Assembly: GCA_900318015.1 (NCBI GenBank)
Contig: ONJB01000004.1
Location: 62,001 to 126,000 of the forward strand
Direction of reading: 5' to 3'
Length of the DNA stretch: 64,000 bases
From: an uncultured Bacteroidales bacterium
GTDB lineage: Bacteria; Bacteroidota; Bacteroidia; Bacteroidales; UBA932
Both the position numbers and the translations under genes were made by a program. This document shows positions 24,668-33,466 of this stretch, in pieces. How positions within the stretch are numbered: the stretch's first letter is position 1; each line of letters begins with the position of its first letter. Under the pieces are notes generated by a model. The model was given only the letters and a program-made list of their open reading frames with translations. It was not told the DNA's origin and ran no database searches.

Positions 24668-27642
24668 TGCGCAAGCTCCTCCTCACCGCCGCCCTGCTCC
24701 TTTCCTGCCTTGCCCTTCCGGCCCAGACCGCGAAGGAATTCAAGGCCGCCTCCGACTCCCTGCGGGCCCGCCTCCGCCGGCGGACCACGGTGGATACGGG
24801 CCTGAAGCTCACCCGGATCGCCAAGCGGGGCACGACGCTGGACTTCCATTTCAGCAAGGAACTCGGCGACTATCCGCTGAAGACGACGGACATCGAATGG
24901 ATGCGGAAGCAGCTGCTGGACCTGTTCCCGTCGGCCTACCGGGCCTATGCCCTGGGAGACATCTACGCCGAAAGGCGGGACGTCACCTTCCTGCTGATGC
25001 CCGGCCTGAATTCGAACGGGCGCCCGGCCGAGACGAAGCTCCGCCGGAGCGACCCGCGTTCCAAGGCGCCCCTCGTCCGGACGGACGAGCAGTGGACCCG
25101 GGGGCTTTCCGGCCGGCATATCGCCCTCTGGCAGAGCCACGGCCGCTATTATGAAGCCAAGACCGAGCGCTGGGAATGGCAGCGCGCCCCCACTTTCCGA
25201 ACCGTGGAGGACATGTACACCCAAAGCTACGTCCTCCCCTTCCTCATCCCCATGCTCGAGAACGCCGGGGCCTGCGTGATGACCCCGCGCGAAAGGGACG
25301 TCCAAAGCTGGGAAGTCATCGTTGACAACGACCCCTCCTTCCGGGGGGAGCGCACCGGCAAGATGCGCCGCACCGGCCATTTCAAGGAGACCGGTGCCTG
25401 GAGCGATGCCGGAGCCGGTTTCGCCGACACGAAACCCGTTTACAGCATCTATGAGAATCCGTTCGAGGCCGGAACGGCCCTGATGTGCGAGACCGCGACC
25501 GACGGGGAATCGCACCCGAAAGCCACCGCCACCTGGCGCCCGGAGATTCCCGAGCGGGGCGAATACGCCGTCTATGTCTCCTACCGTTCCTTCGCCAACA
25601 GCACCACCGACGCCGTCTACACGGTCCATCACCTGGGCGGCGAAAGCACCTTCCACGTGAACCAGCGGATGGCCGGAGGCACCTGGGTCTATCTCGGGAC
25701 CTTCACCTTCGCGGAGGGCGACGAGGGCTTCGTCCGCCTGTCTAACCAGAGCACGGCCGCCGGCCTGGTGAGCGCCGACGCCGTGAAGTTCGGCGGCGGC
25801 ATGGGCAAGATCGAGCGCGGCGGCGAGCTGTCCGGCCTTCCCGCCTTCGCCGAAGGCGCCCTGTACAACATGCAGTGGTACGGCATCGATGCGCACCTGT
25901 TCGACGATTGGGAGGACGACTACACCCGGGATTACGCCGGCCGCGGCAAGTGGGTCGGCCACCTCGCCGGCGGTTCGCGCGTGAATCCGGAAACGGGCGG
26001 CCGGCGCGTGCCCTTCGACCTTTCCTTCGCCTTCCACAGCGACGCGGGTGTCACCCAGAACGACTCCATCATCGGCACGCTGGGCATCTACACCCTCCTG
26101 TCCGACAACAAGGATGAACTCCCGAACGGCGAATCCCGCCTGAACGGACGCCTCCTCACCGACTATGTCCAGACACAGGTCGTGGACGACATCCGGAAGC
26201 AGTTCGAACCCAAGTGGTCCCGCCGGCAGACCTGGGACCGTTCCTACAGCGAATCCCGGTCGACGTCCGTCCCAGGCATGATCCTGGAACTGCTTTCCCA
26301 CCAGAATTTCGCCGACATGAAGTACGGCCTGGACCCGTCCTTCCGGTTTACGGTGTCCCGGTCCGTGTACAAGGGCATCCTCAAATACCTGAGCGCCCGG
26401 TACGGCTGCTCCTATGTGGTCCAGCCGCTGCCGGTCAAGGCCTTCGCCGCCGAAATCAAGGGCGGGAAAGCCGTGCTCAGTTGGGAGGACACGAAGGATC
26501 CCGACGAGCCCACGGCCGTGCCGACGGGTTACATCCTCTACACCCGCGAGGACGGCGGCGCCTTCGATGACGGCGTCCGGCTGGAGGGCGTGGAAAAGGT
26601 CGGGAACCGGCAGACGGTGACCGTCCCGATCCGCCGGGGACGGATGTACAGCTACCGCATCGTCGCCTGCAACGACGGCGGCAAGAGCTTCCCGTCCGAG
26701 ACGCTGGCCGTCGGAACGCCCGGCGAGGACAGCAAGACCATCCTCATCGTCAACAACTTCACCCGCATCTCCGCGCCGGCTTGGTTCGACACCCCGGGCT
26801 ACGGCGGCTTCATGGACAACATCGACAGCGGTGTCCCGTACATCCGCGAGATCAACTTCGTGGGCGAGCAGAACCAGTTCGACCGGACCAAGGTGTGGAC
26901 CGACGACGACAACCCCGGTTTCGGCGGGTCGTTCACCAACCGCGCCGGCCGCCTCGTGGCGGGCAACACCTTCGACTATCCCGCCCAGCACGGCCGCATC
27001 CTGCTGAACGCCGGCTACGCCTTCTGCTCCGTGAGCGCGGACTATTTCCTGTCGATGGATGCGTCCTCCTTCGCGGCTGTCGACCTGATCTGCGGGAAGC
27101 AGGTCACCACCAAGGTCGGCCGCGGCGCCGTCCCGGACCGGTACACCGTCTTCCCCGTCCCGATGCAGGACGCCCTCCGGAAGTACGCCGCCGCGGGCGG
27201 TTCCATCCTCGTCGCCGGCGCGTACATCGGCACGGACGCCTGGGACCAGGTGTATCCCGGGACCTTCCCCATCAAGAATGCGGAACAGACGCGGGCCTTC
27301 ATCCAGGAGGTCCTCGGCTACAAGTGGGTCACCAACTTCGGAGACGTGACGGGCAGCATCGTCCCGAAACCGGGCGCCGCCGTCCAGCTGAGCGACCCCA
27401 TGAAATACAACCGCCTGTTCGACGAGCATTACTATCGCGTCGAGAACCCGGATGGCATCGAGCCGGCCGGCGAGATGGCCCAGACCTTCCTCCGCTACGG
27501 CGGGACGGACATCCCCGCGGCCACCGTCTTCGACGACGGCAAGCACCGGGTCATCGCCTGCGGCTTCCCGCTGGAAGCGCTCACGACGGAAGGGGCCCTG
27601 GAAGCGGTGCTCCTGACCTCGATGGGATTCCTGGTGAAATAG
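24664..27642 (+). CDS. Large secreted golvesin-domain protein (xanthan lyase / amidase-like family)
   Basis: The protein has 992 residues with a signal peptide ending near LPAQ. Residues about 95-230 and 395-470 resemble a split N-acetylmuramoyl-amidase_3-like region (HIALWQSHGRYYE, FAFHSDAG). A golvesin C-terminal-like beta domain is inserted at about 255-385 (EYAVYVSYRSFANSTTDAVY, the HHLGG turn). A fibronectin type III-like domain follows at about 595-680. A C-terminal alpha/beta domain (about 690-992) begins ILIVNNFTRISAPAW. In databases this Bacteroidetes family is labelled xanthan lyase, but no polysaccharide-lyase active site is visible. Cell-wall cleavage is an inference from the amidase-like parts. 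Confidence 0.75.
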   Translation: MMRKLLLTAALLLSCLALPAQTAKEFKAASDSLRARLRRRTTVDTGLKLTRIAKRGTTLDFHFSKELGDYPLKTTDIEWMRKQLLDLFPSAYRAYALGDIYAERRDVTFLLMPGLNSNGRPAETKLRRSDPRSKAPLVRTDEQWTRGLSGRHIALWQSHGRYYEAKTERWEWQRAPTFRTVEDMYTQSYVLPFLIPMLENAGACVMTPRERDVQSWEVIVDNDPSFRGERTGKMRRTGHFKETGAWSDAGAGFADTKPVYSIYENPFEAGTALMCETATDGESHPKATATWRPEIPERGEYAVYVSYRSFANSTTDAVYTVHHLGGESTFHVNQRMAGGTWVYLGTFTFAEGDEGFVRLSNQSTAAGLVSADAVKFGGGMGKIERGGELSGLPAFAEGALYNMQWYGIDAHLFDDWEDDYTRDYAGRGKWVGHLAGGSRVNPETGGRRVPFDLSFAFHSDAGVTQNDSIIGTLGIYTLLSDNKDELPNGESRLNGRLLTDYVQTQVVDDIRKQFEPKWSRRQTWDRSYSESRSTSVPGMILELLSHQNFADMKYGLDPSFRFTVSRSVYKGILKYLSARYGCSYVVQPLPVKAFAAEIKGGKAVLSWEDTKDPDEPTAVPTGYILYTREDGGAFDDGVRLEGVEKVGNRQTVTVPIRRGRMYSYRIVACNDGGKSFPSETLAVGTPGEDSKTILIVNNFTRISAPAWFDTPGYGGFMDNIDSGVPYIREINFVGEQNQFDRTKVWTDDDNPGFGGSFTNRAGRLVAGNTFDYPAQHGRILLNAGYAFCSVSADYFLSMDASSFAAVDLICGKQVTTKVGRGAVPDRYTVFPVPMQDALRKYAAAGGSILVAGAYIGTDAWDQVYPGTFPIKNAEQTRAFIQEVLGYKWVTNFGDVTGSIVPKPGAAVQLSDPMKYNRLFDEHYYRVENPDGIEPAGEMAQTFLRYGGTDIPAATVFDDGKHRVIACGFPLEALTTEGALEAVLLTSMGFLVK

Positions 27643-27648
27643 AGAATC

Positions 27649-28476
27649 CTACTGTTTGCCCTCTTTCCTTTTCTGCGCCATCTGCTTGCGGAACCCGGAA
27701 GGCGTCATCCCCGTACTCTTGCGGAAGAAACGCGTGAAATAGGAGGGGTCGTCCACGCCGATGGCAACGGAGACCTCGCCGATGGACAGGTCGCTGTCCT
27801 TGAGCAGGGACTTGGCCCAGTTGACCCGGGAGATCTCCACCCAGTCCATGGCGCTGTGGCGGGTCTGCGTGCGGACGAGCTTGTTCAGGTAGCTGGGTGA
27901 GATGCCCAGCCGCTCCGCATAGCCCGACACGGAATCGAGCACCTGGCTGCGGTCGAAAAGCAGTTCGAAGAACCGGTTGACCATGGGGTGGGCATTGGCC
28001 TCGCCGGGAGACGGAACTGAATAGAGGAGCAGGTCGAACGCCCGGGAGAGGTAGCCGACATCACCCCGGGCGTATGCGGCGACCATCCGCTCCATGATCT
28101 GGGCGATGAAGGCGGCACTGTCAAACCAGTAGGTGCGCACGACCGGCTTCCCGCTGGTCAGGAACGGATAGGACATGTCCCGGAGGGAAGACAGGAAGAA
28201 ACCGCCCGTGTAGCCCACGATGTCCGTGAAATGGTGGACGGAGAAAGGTAAGTTGGCAGGAATCAGCAGCAACTGGCCGCCCCGGCAGAGACAGGGTTCG
28301 CCGTTGATGTCTGCGAGCATCTCCCCTTCCAGCAGGAACAGGAAGGCAAAGCAGGGCAGGGTGGTTTCCGGAATCTCTGTCGCTTCTACGGGGAGCTTGG
28401 ATTCAACGTGCTTGATGAAGAATCCATGGTTTGTCCATTCTCCCCCTCTTTCCCAGTAAGGAATGACTCTTTTCAT
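27649..28476 (-). CDS. AraC family transcriptional regulator
   Basis: The protein has 275 residues. An N-terminal cupin-like sensing domain (about 30-150: LFLLEGEMLADINGEP, GGQLLLIPANLPFSVHHF) is followed by two helix-turn-helix motifs (about 180-270). Among the HTH hallmarks are SPSYLNKLVRTQT and VDDPSYFTRFFRKSTGMTPSGFRK. The effector is unknown. It lies divergent to the DUF1538 gene with an 87-bp spacer, so it may control that operon as well as itself; this is inferred from position. Confidence 0.92.
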   Translation of the reverse strand: MKRVIPYWERGGEWTNHGFFIKHVESKLPVEATEIPETTLPCFAFLFLLEGEMLADINGEPCLCRGGQLLLIPANLPFSVHHFTDIVGYTGGFFLSSLRDMSYPFLTSGKPVVRTYWFDSAAFIAQIMERMVAAYARGDVGYLSRAFDLLLYSVPSPGEANAHPMVNRFFELLFDRSQVLDSVSGYAERLGISPSYLNKLVRTQTRHSAMDWVEISRVNWAKSLLKDSDLSIGEVSVAIGVDDPSYFTRFFRKSTGMTPSGFRKQMAQKRKEGKQ

Positions 28477-28498
28477 GGAACAGTGTAGTTAGCGAATA

Positions 28499-28506
28499 CA
28501 AATATA
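28499..28506 (-). promoter_or_regulatory. TAnnTTTG promoter element (TATATTTG) for the araC-type gene
   Basis: Full match, 22 nt from the ATG at 28476. Confidence 0.75.
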
Positions 28507-28551
28507 GCAAAAATCCGGGCAGGTTGTCTTCGGGATAAGGGAGGTTTTTGT

Positions 28552-28559
28552 TATATTTG
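28552..28559 (+). promoter_or_regulatory. TAnnTTTG promoter element (TATATTTG) abutting the DUF1538 start
   Basis: Full match, only 4 nt before the ATG at 28564. Transcription would begin at or next to the A of the ATG, giving a leaderless mRNA. Confidence 0.6.
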
Positions 28560-28563
28560 TGGC

Positions 28564-30120
28564 ATGGAAAGCACTTCATCCATCTTTCGGGACCTTTGGA
28601 AATCCTTGCGGGAGAAACTCCGGGAATCCCTGATTTCGGTCGTACCGGTCAGCCTGCTGGTATTCCTGCTCTCGGTAACCCCGTGGGTGGACATTTCCCG
28701 GCACGAGCTGCTCGTATTCGCCGGCGCGGCCATCCTCCTGGTGGCCGGCATCAGCCTCTTCAACCTGGGCGCCGACATGGCGATGACCCCGATGGGGCAG
28801 CACATCGGCGAAGGCCTCACCAAATCCAAGAAGCTGGGCGTCCTGCTCGGTGTCTGCTTCGTGATGGGCGTCCTCATCACGGTGGCGGAGCCGGACCTTT
28901 CGGTCCTGGCCGGCCAGGTAAGCGCCGTCATGAACGGGACCGTGCTCATCGCAGCCGTGGGACTGGGCGTGGGCCTATTCCTGCTCGTCGCCGTCATCAA
29001 GATCCTGTTCCACAGCGACTTGACCAGTATCCTGCTGTTCTTCTACATGGTGCTGTTCTGCCTGGCGGCCATCCTTATCGAGATTGGGAAGGGCTCTTTC
29101 CTCCCCCTCTCCTTCGATTCCGGCGGCGTCACCACCGGGCCCATCACGGTGCCCTTCATCATGGCCCTCGGCGTGGGTATCGCCCTCACGGTGGGCGGCC
29201 GGAATGCCGGTGAGAACAGCTTCGGCCTCATCGCCCTGTGCTCGGTCGGCCCCATCGCCGCCGTCCTGCTGCTCTCCCTCACCGCTTCCGGCAACCTCTC
29301 CTTCGCCATCCCCGACTATTCCATGGACACGGTCCTGCACGGCGGCGTCTGGCACCTGTTCGGGGAGATGGCCCTGGAAGTGGTCAAATCCCTCCTCCTG
29401 GTGGTCGTGTTCTTCTTCATCCTCCAGGCGGCCGTGCTGAAACTCCCCCGGACGAAGATCATCCAGATCCTGTTCGGCATCGTCTATACCTTCGTCGGCC
29501 TGGTCCTGTTCCTGGCCGCGGTTTCCATGGGTTTCATGCCCGTCGGCTTCAAGATCGGCACCCAGCTCGCGGCGCGCAGCCCGCAGCTCCTGGTCCTCTT
29601 CGCCTTCGTGCTGGGCATGGTCGTCGTCCTCGCAGAACCGGCGGTCCACGTCCTGAACAACCAGGTCGAGGAAATCACCGGCGGCGAGGTGTCCCGGCGG
29701 CAGATGATGCTGGCCCTGTCCATCGGCGTGGGCGTGTCCATCGGCCTGTCCGTCCTCCGCGTCCGCCTCGGGTTCTCGCTCTTGTACTACCTCATCCCGG
29801 GCTACCTAATCTCGCTCGGGCTGTCCTTCTTCGTGCCCCGGCTGTACACCGCCATCGCCTTCGACTCCGGCGGCGTCGCCAGCGGCCCGCTCACCTCGAG
29901 TTTCATCCTCCCCCTCGTCATCGGCGCCTGCTGCACCCTGCAAGGGGAATCCGCGGTGCTGGACTTCGCGTTCGGCGTCGTGTCCATGGTGGCGATGACC
30001 CCGCTCATCACCATCCAGTCCCTCGGTTTCAAGTCCGTCGTGAGCGTCCGCCGGCGGGAGAGCGCGGCCATCCGCCGCATCCTCGCCGCGGCCGACGACC
30101 AGATCATATACTTCGACTAG
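28564..30120 (+). CDS. DUF1538 multi-pass membrane protein
   Basis: The protein has 518 residues and about 12 transmembrane helices in two homologous halves. Each half carries the same signature: FDSGGVTTGPITVPFIMALG near residue 185 and FDSGGVASGPLTSSFILPLV near 433. This duplicated layout and signature match DUF1538, a family of presumed transporters with no known substrate. Asp-Ser-Gly-Gly in a membrane setting suggests a discontinuous helix that binds a cation. Two PII-like proteins follow directly (1-2 nt gaps), so control by a PII-type switch is likely. The start codon sits right behind a promoter element. Confidence 0.88.
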   Translation: MESTSSIFRDLWKSLREKLRESLISVVPVSLLVFLLSVTPWVDISRHELLVFAGAAILLVAGISLFNLGADMAMTPMGQHIGEGLTKSKKLGVLLGVCFVMGVLITVAEPDLSVLAGQVSAVMNGTVLIAAVGLGVGLFLLVAVIKILFHSDLTSILLFFYMVLFCLAAILIEIGKGSFLPLSFDSGGVTTGPITVPFIMALGVGIALTVGGRNAGENSFGLIALCSVGPIAAVLLLSLTASGNLSFAIPDYSMDTVLHGGVWHLFGEMALEVVKSLLLVVVFFFILQAAVLKLPRTKIIQILFGIVYTFVGLVLFLAAVSMGFMPVGFKIGTQLAARSPQLLVLFAFVLGMVVVLAEPAVHVLNNQVEEITGGEVSRRQMMLALSIGVGVSIGLSVLRVRLGFSLLYYLIPGYLISLGLSFFVPRLYTAIAFDSGGVASGPLTSSFILPLVIGACCTLQGESAVLDFAFGVVSMVAMTPLITIQSLGFKSVVSVRRRESAAIRRILAAADDQIIYFD

Positions 30121-30121
30121 C

Positions 30122-30493
30122 ATGGCAGAAACCCGGAATACCGCCCCGATGAAGCTGGAACTGCTGCTGGCCGTCGTGCACAACGACAAGGCCGCCTATT
30201 ACTCCAGCCTCATCCAGTCCCACCAGGCCAACCTCCAGCTCACGGTCCCGGCCAAGGGCACCACGCACATGATCCTGAACGTCCTGGGGCTCACGGAGAA
30301 ACCGAAATCCCTGGTCCTGAGCGTCGTGCGCGCCGACAAGGCCGCCAGCCTCATCGACCTGCTGGACCAGACCTTCCGGAAAGGGAAGAACTACAAGGGC
30401 ATCGCCTTCACCGTCCCGATGACCAGCGTCATCGGCACGCTCGTATATGGATTCTTAGCGAACGACAAGCGAACCGTCAAGGAGGAAGCATAA
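30122..30493 (+). CDS. PII-like signalling protein 1
   Basis: The protein has 123 residues. After a 9-residue extension the body MKLELLLAVVHNDKAAYYSSL looks like the first strand and helix of a PII (GlnB-like) ferredoxin-type fold. The ending KGIAFTVPMTSVIG corresponds to the C-terminal strand and loop. It lacks the GlnB T-loop sequence and uridylylated Tyr. It shares KGIAF(T/S)xP with the next gene, so the two are paralogues. It begins 2 nt after the DUF1538 stop. A role as a ligand-sensing regulator of that protein is inferred from linkage. Confidence 0.75.
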   Translation: MAETRNTAPMKLELLLAVVHNDKAAYYSSLIQSHQANLQLTVPAKGTTHMILNVLGLTEKPKSLVLSVVRADKAASLIDLLDQTFRKGKNYKGIAFTVPMTSVIGTLVYGFLANDKRTVKEEA

Positions 30494-30495
30494 CC

Positions 30496-30810
30496 ATGGA
30501 AGACCACAAACACGAACTGATCGTCTGCATCGTGAATGCAGGATTCTCGCAGAATGTGATGGAGGCGGCGCGGGCCGCCGGCGCCCAGGGCGGGACCGTC
30601 CTCCGCGCCCGCGGCTCGGCCAATCCCGAGGCCGAGGAGTTCTTCAGCATCAACATCCAGCCGGACAAGGAAGTGCTGCTGATCCTCGTGCCCAAGGCCA
30701 TCAAGGACGACGTCCTCAAGGCCATCTACAAGGACTGCGGCCTGGCCGACGAGGCCAAGGGCATCGCCTTCTCCCTCCCTGTGAACCGCACCACCACCAT
30801 TAAAGAATAG
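30496..30810 (+). CDS. PII-like signalling protein 2
   Basis: The protein has 104 residues. It opens HELIVCIVNAGFSQNVMEAARAAGAQGGTVLRARG, a pattern very close to PII-family proteins, where the helix and the GGT-(V/I)-LRARG strand lead to the T-loop. SINIQPDKEVLLILVPK and KGIAFSLPVNRT follow. It lacks a canonical GlnB T-loop Tyr. It lies 2 nt after PII-like protein 1. The pair could form homo- or hetero-trimers. Confidence 0.82.
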   Translation: MEDHKHELIVCIVNAGFSQNVMEAARAAGAQGGTVLRARGSANPEAEEFFSINIQPDKEVLLILVPKAIKDDVLKAIYKDCGLADEAKGIAFSLPVNRTTTIKE

Positions 30811-30815
30811 TTCCC

Positions 30816-32483
30816 ATGCTGCAGGTCTATTGCAAGAACACGAAGACCTCCCGGAAATACCCGGAAGGCACGTCCCTCGCCCAGATGCTGCCCGACTTCG
30901 AGTTCGACCGTCCCTACCCGATCGTGTCGGCGAAGGTCAACAACGTCTCCCAGGGCCTCAAGTTCAAGGTGTACCAGAACAAGGACATCGAGTTCCTCGA
31001 CGTCCGGGAGGCCAGCGGCCGGCGGGTGTACTTCCGCTCCCTGTGCTTCCTGATGTACAAGGCGGCCACGGACGTGTTTCCGGACAGCCAGCTGTACATG
31101 GAGCACCCGATCTCCGGCGGCTATTTCTGCCACCTGCGGAAGGCCGACGGCACGGACCTCACTTGCGAGGACCTCAAACTCCTGGAAGCCCGGATGAAGG
31201 AACTCGTGGCCAAGGACCTGCCCTTCCACCGCTATGACGTCCAGACCGAAAAGGCCATCAAGGAATTCCGGAAATCCGGCTACGACGACAAGGTCAAGCT
31301 TCTGGAAACCAGCGGCGAGGCCTACACGGACTACTATACCCTGGATGACACCTCCGACTATTACTACGGAAAACTCGTCCCCTCCACCGGCTACCTGACC
31401 GTCTGGGGCATCCAGCCCTACCACGACGGCATCCTCCTGCGGGAGCCGGACCTGGAGAACCCGAACGTGCTCGCCCCGTTCGTGGACCAGCCCAAGACGT
31501 ACGAGATGTTCAAGGAGAACCTCCGCTGGAACATCATCATGGGCCTGAACACGGTGGGCGACGTCAATTGCGCCATCCTCAACGGCCACGCCACCGAGCT
31601 CATCCAGATCGCGGAGGCCCTGCAGGAGAAGAAGATCGTCCAGATCGCCGAGGAGATCGACCGCCGCTACCGCAGCGCGGACCCGGTCAAGGTCGTCCTC
31701 ATCACGGGGCCGTCCTCCTCCGGAAAGACCACCTTCTGCAAGCGCCTGTCCATCCAGCTGAAGGCCTGCGGCCTCAAGCCCCTGTCCATGTCCACGGACG
31801 ACTATTTCGTGAACCGGCTGGACACGCCGCGCTTCCCGGACGGCAGCTTCGACTTCGACAACTTCGAGACCGTGGACCACGCCCTGATGGAGAAGGACAT
31901 CATGCGCATGATCGCCGGCGAGGAGGTCGACGTCCCCGAATTCAACTTCGTCACCGGCCTGCGCGAGTACAACGGCAAGAAGATCAAGCTGGAACCGGGT
32001 TGCATCCTCCTCATCGAAGGCATCCACGCCCTGAATCCGGCCCTGACCGAGCAGATTCCGGCCCCGGCCAAGTTCAAGATCTTCATCAACACTCTCACGG
32101 GCATCCTGCTGGACAACCACAACTGCATCCCCACGAGCGACAACCGGCTCCTCCGCCGCATCGTCCGCGACTACAACAAGGGCGCCTTCACGGCCCGGGA
32201 ATCCATCAGCCAGTGGCCGAACGTCCGCCGGGCCGAGCACCAGTGGATCTATCCTTACCAGGAGATGGCCGACGTGATGTTCAATTCGGCCTACCTCATC
32301 GAGTTCGCCGTCCTGAAGAACCACGCGGAGCCCATCCTCCGCAGCGTCCCGCAGAACTGTCCGGAATACTCCGAGGCGCACCGCCTGCTGAAGTTCATCC
32401 ATTACTTCACCCCGGTGCCCGACAAGGAAATCCCCTCCACCTCCCTCCTCCGGGAGTTCGTGGGCGGCTCCAGCTTCAAATAG
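30816..32483 (+). CDS. Nucleoside kinase with N-terminal TGS-like domain (uridine kinase-related)
   Basis: The protein has 555 residues. Residues about 1-220 form a TGS/threonyl-tRNA-synthetase-editing-like region (KNTKTSRKYPEGTSLAQML; HPISGGYFCHL). Residues about 285-500 are a uridine kinase/phosphoribulokinase domain with Walker A GPSSSGKTTF (about 297), STDDYFVNR, FDFDNFETVDH and LIEGIHALNP. This fusion is a recognised Bacteroidetes/Firmicutes family thought to phosphorylate nucleosides. It lies 5 nt after the second PII-like gene, so it is probably in the same transcript. Confidence 0.9.
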   Translation: MLQVYCKNTKTSRKYPEGTSLAQMLPDFEFDRPYPIVSAKVNNVSQGLKFKVYQNKDIEFLDVREASGRRVYFRSLCFLMYKAATDVFPDSQLYMEHPISGGYFCHLRKADGTDLTCEDLKLLEARMKELVAKDLPFHRYDVQTEKAIKEFRKSGYDDKVKLLETSGEAYTDYYTLDDTSDYYYGKLVPSTGYLTVWGIQPYHDGILLREPDLENPNVLAPFVDQPKTYEMFKENLRWNIIMGLNTVGDVNCAILNGHATELIQIAEALQEKKIVQIAEEIDRRYRSADPVKVVLITGPSSSGKTTFCKRLSIQLKACGLKPLSMSTDDYFVNRLDTPRFPDGSFDFDNFETVDHALMEKDIMRMIAGEEVDVPEFNFVTGLREYNGKKIKLEPGCILLIEGIHALNPALTEQIPAPAKFKIFINTLTGILLDNHNCIPTSDNRLLRRIVRDYNKGAFTARESISQWPNVRRAEHQWIYPYQEMADVMFNSAYLIEFAVLKNHAEPILRSVPQNCPEYSEAHRLLKFIHYFTPVPDKEIPSTSLLREFVGGSSFK

Positions 32484-32491
32484 CCGGCGGC

Positions 32492-33466
32492 ATGGTCTTC
32501 TCCGAGACCATCCTCCGCTGGTACGCCGAGAACGGCCGGGACCTCCCTTGGCGGAGGACCCGGGATCCGTACGCGGTGTGGCTGAGCGAAATCATCCTCC
32601 AGCAGACGCGCGTGGCCCAGGGATGGGCCTACTGGGAGCGGTTCATGGACCGCTTCCCTACCGTCGAGTCCCTGGCCGCCGCCCCCGAGGACGAGGTGCT
32701 CCGGCTCTGGCAGGGGCTCGGCTACTATTCCCGCGCCCGGAACCTGCACGCCGCGGCGAAGCAGATCGTATCGATGGGCGGCTTCCCGTCCACGCTGGAG
32801 GGCATCCGGAGCCTGAAAGGCGTGGGCGACTACACGGCCGCGGCCATCGGCTCCATCGCCTTCGGCCTCCCGGCCGCCGTCGTGGACGGGAACGTGTACC
32901 GCGTCCTCGCCCGGTACTTCGGGATCGCGACACCGGTGGGCTCGACGGCCGCGAAGAAGGAATTCACGGCGCTCGCCCAGCGGCTCCTGCCGCCGGAGGC
33001 GCCCGCCGCCTTCAACCAGGGCATGATGGACTTCGGCGCCACCTGCTGCACGCCCGTGAATCCCGCCTGCCTGACCTGCCCGCTGCAGCCTTCCTGCCAG
33101 GCCTTCCGCGACGGAAGGGTGGAACTCCTGCCGGTCAAGCAAGAGGCCCGGAAACCCGTGGAACGGCATCTCACCTATGTCTACGTACGTTTCCAGGGCC
33201 GGACCGTCCTCCATCGGCGCGGGCCCGGCGATATCTGGCAAGGGCTGTGGGAGCCCTGGCTGACGGACGAAGTCCCCGCCGGAGCGTGGCCCGTCGTCAA
33301 AGGCTTCAAGCACCAGCTCACGCACCGCACGATCCTTGCGGATTTCTATCTCTGGGAGCCCGTCGGGCGGCCGGACCTTCCCGAAGGATACGTTTGGATC
33401 GAAGAAGCGGAGCTTGACGCCTACGCCAAGCCCCGCCTGTTCGAGTTGCTGCTGGAGAAACGCTAA
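32492..33466 (+). CDS. mutY: A/G-specific adenine glycosylase
   Basis: The protein has 324 residues from the ATG at 32492. MutY removes adenine paired with 8-oxoguanine. It has the catalytic Glu in SEIILQQTRV, the helix-hairpin-helix LKGVGDYTAAAIGSIAFG, the catalytic Asp in VVDGNVYRVL and the [4Fe-4S] ligands C-x6-C-x2-C-x5-C (CTPVNPACLTCPLQPSC). The NUDIX-like C-terminal recognition domain follows (HRRGPGDIWQGLWEP). It converges on the MscS-type gene with a 4-bp overlap. Confidence 0.95.
   Translation: MVFSETILRWYAENGRDLPWRRTRDPYAVWLSEIILQQTRVAQGWAYWERFMDRFPTVESLAAAPEDEVLRLWQGLGYYSRARNLHAAAKQIVSMGGFPSTLEGIRSLKGVGDYTAAAIGSIAFGLPAAVVDGNVYRVLARYFGIATPVGSTAAKKEFTALAQRLLPPEAPAAFNQGMMDFGATCCTPVNPACLTCPLQPSCQAFRDGRVELLPVKQEARKPVERHLTYVYVRFQGRTVLHRRGPGDIWQGLWEPWLTDEVPAGAWPVVKGFKHQLTHRTILADFYLWEPVGRPDLPEGYVWIEEAELDAYAKPRLFELLLEKR

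Noticed and set aside
24565..27546. A 993-aa minus-strand open frame covering the golvesin-like gene
   Set aside because: It is the GC-driven antisense shadow of the real gene: low-complexity Gly/Ala/Val/Arg/Asp composition, no domain, no start signal.
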